A DNA stretch of 7,044 nucleotides, taken from Hyphomicrobiales bacterium (GTDB lineage: Bacteria; Pseudomonadota; Alphaproteobacteria; Rhodobacterales; Rhodobacteraceae). Under the pieces are notes generated by a model. The model saw nothing but the letters and a program-made list of their open reading frames with translations, made no database searches and was not told where the DNA came from. Where the stretch lies: positions 1 to 7,044 of the forward strand of contig PWLT01000262.1 in the NCBI GenBank assembly GCA_003558415.1, in the 5' to 3' direction. Below, in pieces: positions 1-5,800 of the stretch; the stretch's first letter is position 1, and every line of letters starts with the position of its first letter. The translations under genes and the position numbers were made by a program.

Positions 1-891
1 ATCCTCGGGTGCATCCGCCTCCACGAGGTGAAGCTTCTCGGCCCGGATGACCAGCCGCGCGGCGCCGGCTCCCGCAAGTTTGGGCGCGCGCGCGCGCGGC
101 ACGGCGAGGCGCGGAAAATTCCGCACATCCAGCCCGAGCGCATCGCCTTCCACCCCCAAGGCTTCGGCGTCAAGGATGTTCGAAGCCCCGAGAAACTGCG
201 CGACGAATTCGCTTGCCGGAGTGTTATAAACTTCCTCGGGACGGCCGATCTGCTCGACGCGGCCATCCGACATCACGACGATCATGTCCGACATGGCCAG
301 CGCCTCGGACTGATCATGCGTAACGAAGACGGTGGTGACGCCGATGCGTTCCTGAATACGCTTGAGTTCGACGCGCATGTCCTCGCGCAGATTGGCATCG
401 AGCGCCGAGAGCGGCTCATCGAGCAGCAGCACATCGGGCTCGATCACCACCGCGCGCGCCAGCGCGATGCGCTGTTGCTGCCCGCCCGAGAGCTCCTTGG
501 GGTAGCGCCCCGAAAGATGGGGAAGCTGCACGAGTTCCAGCGCCTCGCGCACACGGCGTTCGGCCTCGGCGCGGGGCACGTTGCGGTAGCGCAGGCCGAA
601 GCCGACATTCTCGGCCACGGTACGATGCGGAAACAGCGCGTAGCTCTGGAAGACGAGGCCGAGATTGCGCTTGTGGATCGGCACATCATTCATGCGCCGC
701 CCGCCGATCATGATCTCGCCCTCGGTCGCATCGAGCAACCCCGCGATCATGCGCAGCGTCGTGGTCTTGCCACAGCCCGAGGGTCCCAGAAGGGTGACGA
801 AGCTGCCTTCGGGAATCTCGAGCGACATGCGGTGCACCGCGGTCAGGCTGCCGAACCGCTTGACGATGTCGGTGAGGGTGACGGCGCTCAT
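1..891 (-). CDS. ABC transporter ATP-binding protein, polyamine/PotA-like, C-terminally truncated by window edge
   Basis: This is the cytoplasmic ATPase that powers the importer encoded just upstream. Reading leftwards from the ATG at 891-889, 297 codons stay open to base 1, so the end lies outside the window (the family is usually about 350-380 residues). Visible motifs are Walker A GPSGCGKTT at residues 36-44, the Q-loop Gln at about 82 (VFQSYALFP), the signature LSGGQ at 134-138, Walker B LLLDEP at 155-160, the D-loop SALD at 162-165 and the switch His at about 192 (VTHDQ). All catalytic positions are intact. From about residue 235 the start of a TOBE-type regulatory domain follows, typical of PotA/FbpC/MalK-class importers. 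An AAAGGGA ribosome site (899-905) lies 7 nt before the ATG. It is the last visible gene of the operon, 112 bp after the binding-protein gene. The ATPase class is certain. The substrate is inferred only from the neighbours. Confidence 0.95.
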   Translation of the reverse strand, partial: MSAVTLTDIVKRFGSLTAVHRMSLEIPEGSFVTLLGPSGCGKTTTLRMIAGLLDATEGEIMIGGRRMNDVPIHKRNLGLVFQSYALFPHRTVAENVGFGLRYRNVPRAEAERRVREALELVQLPHLSGRYPKELSGGQQQRIALARAVVIEPDVLLLDEPLSALDANLREDMRVELKRIQERIGVTTVFVTHDQSEALAMSDMIVVMSDGRVEQIGRPEEVYNTPASEFVAQFLGASNILDAEALGVEGDALGLDVRNFPRLAVPRARAPKLAGAGAARLVIRAEKLHLVEADAPED

Positions 892-937
892 TGCACGGTC
901 CCTTTCGCGGATGAATGGGCGAAGTCGGATGCGCCGC

Positions 938-974
938 CCGGTCCCTGCGGGAGGAGGAGATCCCGCAGGGCCGG
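938..974 (-). other. GC-rich hairpin between binding-protein and ATPase genes
   Basis: A perfect 10-bp inverted repeat (943-952 with 961-970) is extended by a CCGG/CCGG pair (938-941 with 971-974) around one bulged base at 942, giving about 14 bp with an 8-base loop (953-960). No T-run follows in the direction of transcription, so it is not a classical intrinsic terminator. Such structures after a binding-protein gene are known to protect or trim mRNA and so raise binding protein above ATPase. That role here is inference. On the transcript the loop reads UCUCCUCC, which resembles the anti-Shine-Dalgarno sequence of 16S rRNA. Confidence 0.55.
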
Positions 975-988
975 TTCCGGACGGCGTC

Positions 989-1003
989 GGCCCGTGTCGG
1001 GCC
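989..1003 (-). other. Small GC hairpin directly after the binding-protein stop codon
   Basis: GGCCCG (989-994) pairs perfectly with CGGGCC (998-1003) around a 3-base loop. It begins immediately after the TAA of the binding-protein gene. It lacks a following T-run. Together with the larger hairpin at 938-974 it could act as a weak terminator or a block to 3' exonucleases, but at six base pairs it could also be chance in GC-rich DNA. Confidence 0.35.
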
Positions 1004-2146
1004 TTAGAAGCCGCGCTGCACGCGGGCGAACTCTTCGGACCACTCGGCCTCGTTGCCGTTCCAGTATTCCGGATCGGCGAAGGTCAGCGCCTCGAGCGTG
1101 CCGGTGGGGTCATAGGCCGGCAGGGTGGGCACCTTCTCGCCCAGATCGACCTTGGTGCCGTCGAGCGCGGGCGGGTAATTCTGCCCCTCGGCCACGGCGA
1201 TCGAGGTTTCGGGTGCGAGCATGAAGTTGAGCAGTTCCTCGCAGGCCTCGACGGGCGAGCCCTTGATCACGAACAGGCATTCCTGCCAGCCGAAGCTGCC
1301 CGGCGGGTCGTAATAGCCGATATCGTGACCCTGCTCCTGCAGGGCATAGATGCGCCCCGACCAGCCTTCGGTGACGTAGATTTCCTCTTCCGCGAGCAGG
1401 CTCATCAGCTCGGCGCCCGAAGCCCAGTATTTCAGCGCCAGATCGCGATGCTCGCGCACGGCGTCCCACACGGCCTCCATGTCCTCGATGTTGTTGGGGC
1501 TCTGCCCGGTCTGGAGCGCGGCGTACCAGATGCGCGTGCGCCAGTCGGACCAGCCGCCGATGCGCCCCTCATAGGCCGGGTCGATCAGGATCGAGGCGCC
1601 CTTCTCGCGCATCTCCTCGTCCGAGATATGGGCGCGGTTATAGGCCAGCCCCGTGGTGCCGTAGTTGTAGGGCACCGCAGAGAGGTGATCGGGCGTGATG
1701 CCGCGATAGGCGTTGGTCAGCGCATCCATCACCAGTTCCATGTTGGGAATGTTGGCGAGGTTGAGCTCGACATCGAGGCCGAAATTGACGTAGCGCGCAT
1801 AGTCGAACACGCCCGAGAGATGCGCGATGTTGTACTCGCCCTCCTGGCTGGCGCGCACCTGGGCGAGGTATTCGTCGGCGCCGGCGAAGGTGGCGTCGAC
1901 CACATCGATTCCGGTGGCCTCGGTATAGGGGTCGAAGGCATAGCGGCGGAACGCCTCCGACACGACGCCGCCCCATCCGTCAAAGCGCACCTGGGAGACC
2001 TCCTGCGCGCGGGCCATGCCGGCGAACGGGGTCTGCACGCCGTAGGCCAGCCCCGCCGCCCCGATCAGGCCGAGGAAGGTCCGCCGGTCGAGATCGCCGT
2101 TGCGATAACGCTCCAGAAGGCGCTCATAGCGTTTGGTGTTGTCCAT
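1004..2146 (-). CDS. Periplasmic substrate-binding protein of PotD/PotF-like ABC importer, Tat signal
   Basis: This 380-residue extracytoplasmic solute-binding protein should capture the ligand and deliver it to the two permeases encoded upstream. The N-terminus has a twin-arginine signal: DRRTFLGL at residues 20-27, then a hydrophobic stretch and a likely cut after ARA (45-47), so export folded through Tat is predicted. The mature part has PotD-family landmarks: FDGWGG (55-60), PYTEATGIDVV (73-83), VPYNYGTTGLAYN (158-170), WSGRIYALQEQG (262-273) and a C-terminal EACEELLNFMLAPE helix. The start was set at 2146 because AAGGAG (2155-2160) is 8 nt upstream; an in-frame ATG at 2152 is only 2 nt from it. 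The ligand is uncertain: polyamines, opines, GABA-like or other amino compounds are all taken up by relatives. The gene sits 38 bp after the PotC-like gene. Confidence 0.93.
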   Translation of the reverse strand: MDNTKRYERLLERYRNGDLDRRTFLGLIGAAGLAYGVQTPFAGMARAQEVSQVRFDGWGGVVSEAFRRYAFDPYTEATGIDVVDATFAGADEYLAQVRASQEGEYNIAHLSGVFDYARYVNFGLDVELNLANIPNMELVMDALTNAYRGITPDHLSAVPYNYGTTGLAYNRAHISDEEMREKGASILIDPAYEGRIGGWSDWRTRIWYAALQTGQSPNNIEDMEAVWDAVREHRDLALKYWASGAELMSLLAEEEIYVTEGWSGRIYALQEQGHDIGYYDPPGSFGWQECLFVIKGSPVEACEELLNFMLAPETSIAVAEGQNYPPALDGTKVDLGEKVPTLPAYDPTGTLEALTFADPEYWNGNEAEWSEEFARVQRGF

Positions 2147-2154
2147 GGTCATCT

Positions 2155-2160
2155 CTCCTT
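2155..2160 (-). promoter_or_regulatory. Strong ribosome binding site of the binding-protein gene
   Basis: On the minus strand this reads AAGGAG. It is 8 nt from the ATG at 2146 and only 2 nt from the ATG at 2152, which favours 2146 as the true start. It is the best ribosome site in the operon, in line with the high level at which binding proteins are usually made relative to their membrane partners. Confidence 0.7.
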
Positions 2161-2184
2161 GTTGGTTTGGGTTATGCGCGGTTC

Positions 2185-2988
2185 TCATCCGCCACGCTTC
2201 GTTGCGAGTTTGCGGGCCAGCGCCGCGCCGAGCAGCGGCAGACCCACGGTCAGCACGATCATCACCGTGCCGAGCGCGTTGATCTCGGGCGAGATCGAAT
2301 GGCGCAGCATGGCGAAGATCTGCGTGGGCACCGTCTCCACACCGCCGGGTTTCCAGAACAGCGTGCCGGTGATGTTGTCGAAGGATATCGTGAAGGCAAA
2401 GAGCGCACCGGCTGCGACCGCGGGCATCAGCAGCGGCAGCGTGACCGAAAAGAAGGTCTGCATGGGCGAGGCGCCGAGGCTGAGCGCGGCCTCCTCCAGG
2501 TCGCGCTTGATACCCCCCAGCCGCGCCTGCACCACCAGGAACACGAATGGCAGGGTGAAGATCACATGGCCCGCCAGCAGCATGGGCATGCTCTTGCCGA
2601 TGCCGATGAAATTGAGAAACAGCAGCAGCGACACCGCAAGCACCACCTCGGGCACCAGGATCGGCGCGATCAGAAGCGTGGTGATCAGGTTGCGCCCCGG
2701 CAGCCGGTAGCGCACCAGCGCCAGACTGGCCAGCACGCCCAGCGTGGTGGAGATCAGCGCCGTGAGCAGCCCCAGGATCAGCGAGGTACGAAAGGCGCGC
2801 ATCACCGCATCGTTGTTCCACAGCGCCTCGAACCAGCGAAAGGAGAAACCCGTCATCGGAAAGGCGCCGAACTGGTTGGCGTTGAAGCTCAGCAGCACCA
2901 CCACCGCCACCGGCAGGAACATGAACAGATAGACGCAGATGGCGTAGAGGCGGATCGCCTGCCAGCCAAGCTTGCCGTCGCCGCGCAT
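2185..2988 (-). CDS. ABC transporter permease, PotC-like
   Basis: This 267-residue inner-membrane permease is one half of the importer channel. Hydrophobic segments are visible at about residues 12-34, 68-91, 102-126, 134-153, 189-205 and 240-258, fitting the six-helix type I importer fold (BPD_transp_1). The EAA loop that docks on the ATPase is EEAALSLGASP at 165-175, followed by a TLPLLMP stretch. The short basic N-terminus and the SLALVRYRLPGR segment (88-99) resemble PotC/YdcV-type permeases. Its ATG shares its A with the stop codon of the PotB-like gene (TGATG), so translation is probably coupled. There is no strong Shine-Dalgarno of its own. The next gene, for the binding protein, begins after 38 bp. 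Confidence 0.93.
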   Translation of the reverse strand: MRGDGKLGWQAIRLYAICVYLFMFLPVAVVVLLSFNANQFGAFPMTGFSFRWFEALWNNDAVMRAFRTSLILGLLTALISTTLGVLASLALVRYRLPGRNLITTLLIAPILVPEVVLAVSLLLFLNFIGIGKSMPMLLAGHVIFTLPFVFLVVQARLGGIKRDLEEAALSLGASPMQTFFSVTLPLLMPAVAAGALFAFTISFDNITGTLFWKPGGVETVPTQIFAMLRHSISPEINALGTVMIVLTVGLPLLGAALARKLATKRGG

Positions 2989-3854
2989 CAGCCCAGCCCC
3001 CGTGTGAGTTGCGACATGCCCAGAAAGCGGTTGTAGACCAGCACCAGCGACCCGAGCACGATCAGCAGCAGAAGCGACAGCGCCGATCCCAGTGGCCAGT
3101 TCAGTTGTGTGATGATCGCCTCGAAGACCAGATTGGCGAACATCGCATCGCGCGGCCCGCCCAGGATCAGCGGCGTGATGTAGCTCGACGCGCCCAGCAC
3201 GAAGACCAGGAGCCCACCCGCGGCCAGCCCCGGCAGCGAAAGCGGCAATGTCACCTGCAGGAAGGCCTGCCAGCGCGTGGCGCCCAGCGAATTTGCGGCG
3301 TCCTCCAGGCTCGTGTCGATGCCGTCGACGCTGACATAGATGTTGAGGATCATGAAGGGCAGCAGGAAATGCACCAGACCCAGGATCACCGTGCCCTCGT
3401 TATATAGCATCCGGATCGGCTCGGAGATCACCCCCATGGTCATGAGCAGGGAATTGAGCGCCCCCGACGAGCCGAGGATGTTGATCCAGCTCATCGTGCG
3501 GATGATGTAGCTGATCCAGAAGGGCAGCATCAGCAGCACCAGCATCAGCACCTTGTTGCCGCGCGCCCGGGCGATGAAATAGGCCGCCGGATAGCCCAGA
3601 ACGGCGCACAGGATGGTCGTGATTGCCGCGATCTTGAGCGTGTTGAGCAGGATGTAGCGGTAGAAATCGTCGGTGAGCACCCGCTGCCAGTTGTCGAGAT
3701 AGAAGCCGACCGTGTCCGGCCCCACCGCGCTGCGCAGCCAGAAGGAATAGACAACGATGAACATCAGCGGCACGAAAAGCAGCATCGTCACCGCCGACAG
3801 CGCCGGGGAGAGCAGGATCCAGGGTTGCCTGGCCTCGCGTGCCTCGATGCTCAT
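2988..3854 (-). CDS. ABC transporter permease, PotB-like
   Basis: This 288-residue inner-membrane permease is the second half of the channel and the first gene of the operon. A hydrophobic helix at about residues 13-37 is followed by a periplasmic loop and a block of further helices from about 68. The RTMSWINILG segment (119-128) after a PFWISYIIR helix is a typical PotB feature. The EAA loop is EDAANSLGATRW at 184-195, followed by TLPLSLPG. I chose the ATG at 3854: the reading frame is open upstream to an ATG at 3944, but that start would place its N-terminus in the AT-rich promoter region and add an atypical extension. A GAGGGGAG site (3866-3873) precedes 3854 at a rather long 11-nt spacing. 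It overlaps the next gene by one base. Confidence 0.92.
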   Translation of the reverse strand: MSIEAREARQPWILLSPALSAVTMLLFVPLMFIVVYSFWLRSAVGPDTVGFYLDNWQRVLTDDFYRYILLNTLKIAAITTILCAVLGYPAAYFIARARGNKVLMLVLLMLPFWISYIIRTMSWINILGSSGALNSLLMTMGVISEPIRMLYNEGTVILGLVHFLLPFMILNIYVSVDGIDTSLEDAANSLGATRWQAFLQVTLPLSLPGLAAGGLLVFVLGASSYITPLILGGPRDAMFANLVFEAIITQLNWPLGSALSLLLLIVLGSLVLVYNRFLGMSQLTRGLG

Positions 3855-3964
3855 TTCGTGGATCGCTCCCCTCGGGACCCTTCTCGCGGTGATCGTGGCG
3901 CAGGCGATGGCATTCTCAAAATAGATAATTGATATTCTGAACATAGACTGAAACTATACTTTGC
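3855..3964. promoter_or_regulatory. Divergent promoter/operator region between the ABC operon and the LysR gene
   Basis: This 110-bp gap has an AT-rich island (about 3916-3962) inside GC-rich surroundings. Rightwards, a TATACT -10-like element lies at 3955-3960 and a TTGATA at 3929-3934. Leftwards, TTCAGT (3952-3947) and TTATCT (3928-3923) are 18 nt apart and could serve as a weak -35/-10 pair for the ABC operon. Two imperfect 11-bp direct repeats starting CTGAA (3937-3947 and 3948-3958, 8 of 11 identical) lie in between. LysR-type regulators usually bind such shared regions, repressing themselves and switching the divergent operon. The exact promoter boxes are tentative. Confidence 0.6.
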
Positions 3965-4918
3965 ATGGATATCGCCCCCGAACGTCTCGCGCGTGAGCTC
4001 GACTGGAACCTGTTGCGGACCTTCGTGGTCCTCGCCGAGTCGCGCTCGGTCACCGATGCGGCCGAAAGGCTGCTGCTCAAGCAGCCCAGCGTTTCATCCG
4101 CGCTTCGCCGTCTGGAGGAGCGCATGGGCAAGCGGCTGATCGACCGCCGCCCCGGGCATTTCCGGCTGACCGAAGCCGGTGAGCTGCTCTATCGCGAGGC
4201 CGTGGATATCCAGGGCGCGATCCTTCGACTGGGCACGGCGATGCGAGATGTCTCCGAAGAGGTGCGCGGCCATGTGCGCGTGGCCATGGCCAGCCATGTC
4301 ATCTGCCCGCTCTTCGACGCCACGCTGGCGGCGTTCCACGCTTGCCATCCGCGCGCCACGCTGTCGATTGACGTAATGGCCAGCCGCGAGGCGGTGGCCG
4401 CAGTGACCGGGCAGCGCGCCTCGCTCGCCGTGTGTCTGGTGCATGAGCGCAGCCCGCGGCTGGAGTATCGCCGCCTGTTCCGCGAGTTCTTCGGCCTCTT
4501 CTGCGGCCCCGGCCACCCGCTCTTCGGACAGGAGGGACTAACGCGCGCCGATCTGGCCGGGCAGTCCTCGGTCAGCTTTGTTACCGACCAGATGACCGAT
4601 GCGCTGCGTCCGGTGACGATGCTGCGCGCGGAATCGGGGCTCGATGATCGGATCGTGGGTACCTCGGCCAATCTGGAGGAAGTGCGCCGCATGATCGTGG
4701 CGGGCCTGGGCGTTGGGCCGCTGCCCATTCATGTCGTGCGCCGCGACGTGGCCGACGGGCTGCTGTGGCGTCTGCCACCCCATGACAACCCGCCGGCCAT
4801 CGACGTGCATGTGGTCTGGAACCCGAAGACGCGGCGCAACCGGGCCGAGGAGGCGATGCTGGCCGAGCTTCTCGGGCGGATCGAGGCCACCCCCATGGCC
4901 GAGCGGATCTATGCCTGA
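3965..4918 (+). CDS. LysR-type transcriptional regulator, divergent from the ABC importer operon
   Basis: This 317-residue DNA-binding regulator probably senses the importer's substrate or a derivative of it. The N-terminal winged helix-turn-helix runs over about residues 14-72: DWNLLRTFVVLAES, then VTDAAERLLLKQPSVSSALRRLEE, with the wing at RRPGHFRLTEAGE. A linker helix (about 73-98) leads to a periplasmic-binding-protein-like effector domain (about 100-310) beginning VRGHVRVAMAS. Length is normal for the family. There is a roughly 12-residue extension before the usual LTTR start. No Shine-Dalgarno precedes the ATG, and a -10-like TATACT ends 4 nt before it. By genome position it is likely the regulator of the ABC operon, a usual LTTR layout, but the effector is unknown. 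It converges with the TauE-like gene, with 14 bp between stop codons. Confidence 0.93.
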   Translation: MDIAPERLARELDWNLLRTFVVLAESRSVTDAAERLLLKQPSVSSALRRLEERMGKRLIDRRPGHFRLTEAGELLYREAVDIQGAILRLGTAMRDVSEEVRGHVRVAMASHVICPLFDATLAAFHACHPRATLSIDVMASREAVAAVTGQRASLAVCLVHERSPRLEYRRLFREFFGLFCGPGHPLFGQEGLTRADLAGQSSVSFVTDQMTDALRPVTMLRAESGLDDRIVGTSANLEEVRRMIVAGLGVGPLPIHVVRRDVADGLLWRLPPHDNPPAIDVHVVWNPKTRRNRAEEAMLAELLGRIEATPMAERIYA

Positions 4919-4932
4919 GACCGCGCCCCGCG

Positions 4933-5763
4933 CTACCAGCCCAGAGCCTGGCGCAGCATGTTGCCCGCGACCACGATGATGAAGGCCGCGAAGACCCGCT
5001 TGAGCGGCTTGGGATCCATCGCATGCGCGAGCCGCGCGCCCAAAGGCGCAGTGATCAGGGTCATCGAAATGATCACCGCGAAGGCCACGAAATTGACCGC
5101 CCCCAGCGTGAAGGGGGGCCGATGGGCCGAATCGACGGTCAGGAAGAAGAAGCCGAGCACCGAGGGCACCGCGATCAGCACGCCGAAACCCGCCGCGGTG
5201 GCCACCGCGCGGTGGATGCTCACCCCGTAGAGGCTCATCAGCGGCACGCCGAAGGAGCCACCCCCGATCCCCATGAGCACCGAGAGAAACCCCACCGCCG
5301 GCGAAAGCACCGCACGGGTCACGCCGCCCGGCATCACGGGGCCGAGCCGCCAATAGGCGCGCCCAAAGGCGAGGTAGAGCCCCACCACCACGCCCAGCAC
5401 GCCGAATATCCCCTGCAGCACCGTCGAGCGCAGCCCCGCGGCCGTCACCACCCCCATGATCGCGCCAACCGCGATCCCCGGTGCCCAGCCGCGCAGGGTT
5501 GCCCAGTCCACGGCCCCCTTGCGGTTATGCGCCGCGACCGAGCGCAGCGATGTCACGACGATCGTGGCCAGCGAGGTCGCCAGGCAGATCTGCATCAGCT
5601 GCGGCCCGGCATAGCCCAGATAGGTGAAGGCGTAGAAGAAGGCCGGCACCAGCACGATCCCCCCGCCCACGCCCAAGAGCCCGGCGATCACCCCCGCGAA
5701 TGCGCCGATTGCCAGCAGCATGGCGAGCATCGGCAGCAGCAGGTCCATTTCGGGTATCGGCAT
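4933..5763 (-). CDS. TauE/SafE-family membrane permease (sulfite exporter-like)
   Basis: This 276-residue integral membrane protein is of the TauE/SafE (DUF81) family, whose studied members move sulfite, sulfoacetate or other organosulfur anions; many are uncharacterised. It shows the family's internal duplication: the glycine-rich motif GLLGVGGGIVLVP at residues 28-40 recurs as GIGGGSFGVP at 164-173. The conserved ATSLATIVVTSLRSVAAH segment (61-78) followed by KGAVDW is also present. About eight hydrophobic segments are visible. The start at 5763 is supported by AGGAG (5772-5776) 8 nt upstream; an ATG five codons downstream is less well placed. It lies 37 bp after dusA on the same strand and may be co-transcribed with it. 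The substrate cannot be stated: no sulfur-metabolism gene is nearby. Confidence 0.9.
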   Translation of the reverse strand: MPIPEMDLLLPMLAMLLAIGAFAGVIAGLLGVGGGIVLVPAFFYAFTYLGYAGPQLMQICLATSLATIVVTSLRSVAAHNRKGAVDWATLRGWAPGIAVGAIMGVVTAAGLRSTVLQGIFGVLGVVVGLYLAFGRAYWRLGPVMPGGVTRAVLSPAVGFLSVLMGIGGGSFGVPLMSLYGVSIHRAVATAAGFGVLIAVPSVLGFFFLTVDSAHRPPFTLGAVNFVAFAVIISMTLITAPLGARLAHAMDPKPLKRVFAAFIIVVAGNMLRQALGW

Positions 5764-5800
5764 CGCGCGGGCTCCTGCGCAGAAATGTCAGCCCGCGCAG

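Noticed and set aside
892..1003. A classical Rho-independent terminator after the binding-protein gene.
   Set aside because: The hairpins are real but neither is followed by a T-run on the transcribed strand, and the ATPase gene that belongs to the same importer follows.
28..1224. Plus-strand open frame opposite the ATPase and the end of the binding-protein gene.
   Set aside because: The minus strand here encodes intact ABC ATPase motifs; the plus-strand translation is His/Arg-rich and low-complexity, typical of a shadow frame.
665..2710. A 681-codon open frame on the plus strand opposite the ATPase, binding-protein and permease genes.
   Set aside because: It runs antisense across several well-identified genes, has no recognisable family, and such long antisense frames are a common by-product of GC-rich codon bias.
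2147..2821. Upstream extension of the binding-protein reading frame to 2821.
   Set aside because: It overlaps the PotC-like permease in another frame, whereas a strong ribosome site and a Tat signal peptide fit a start at 2146.
3855..3944. N-terminal extension of the PotB-like permease to an ATG at 3944.
   Set aside because: It would start inside the AT-rich promoter island without a ribosome site and adds residues unlike PotB family N-termini.
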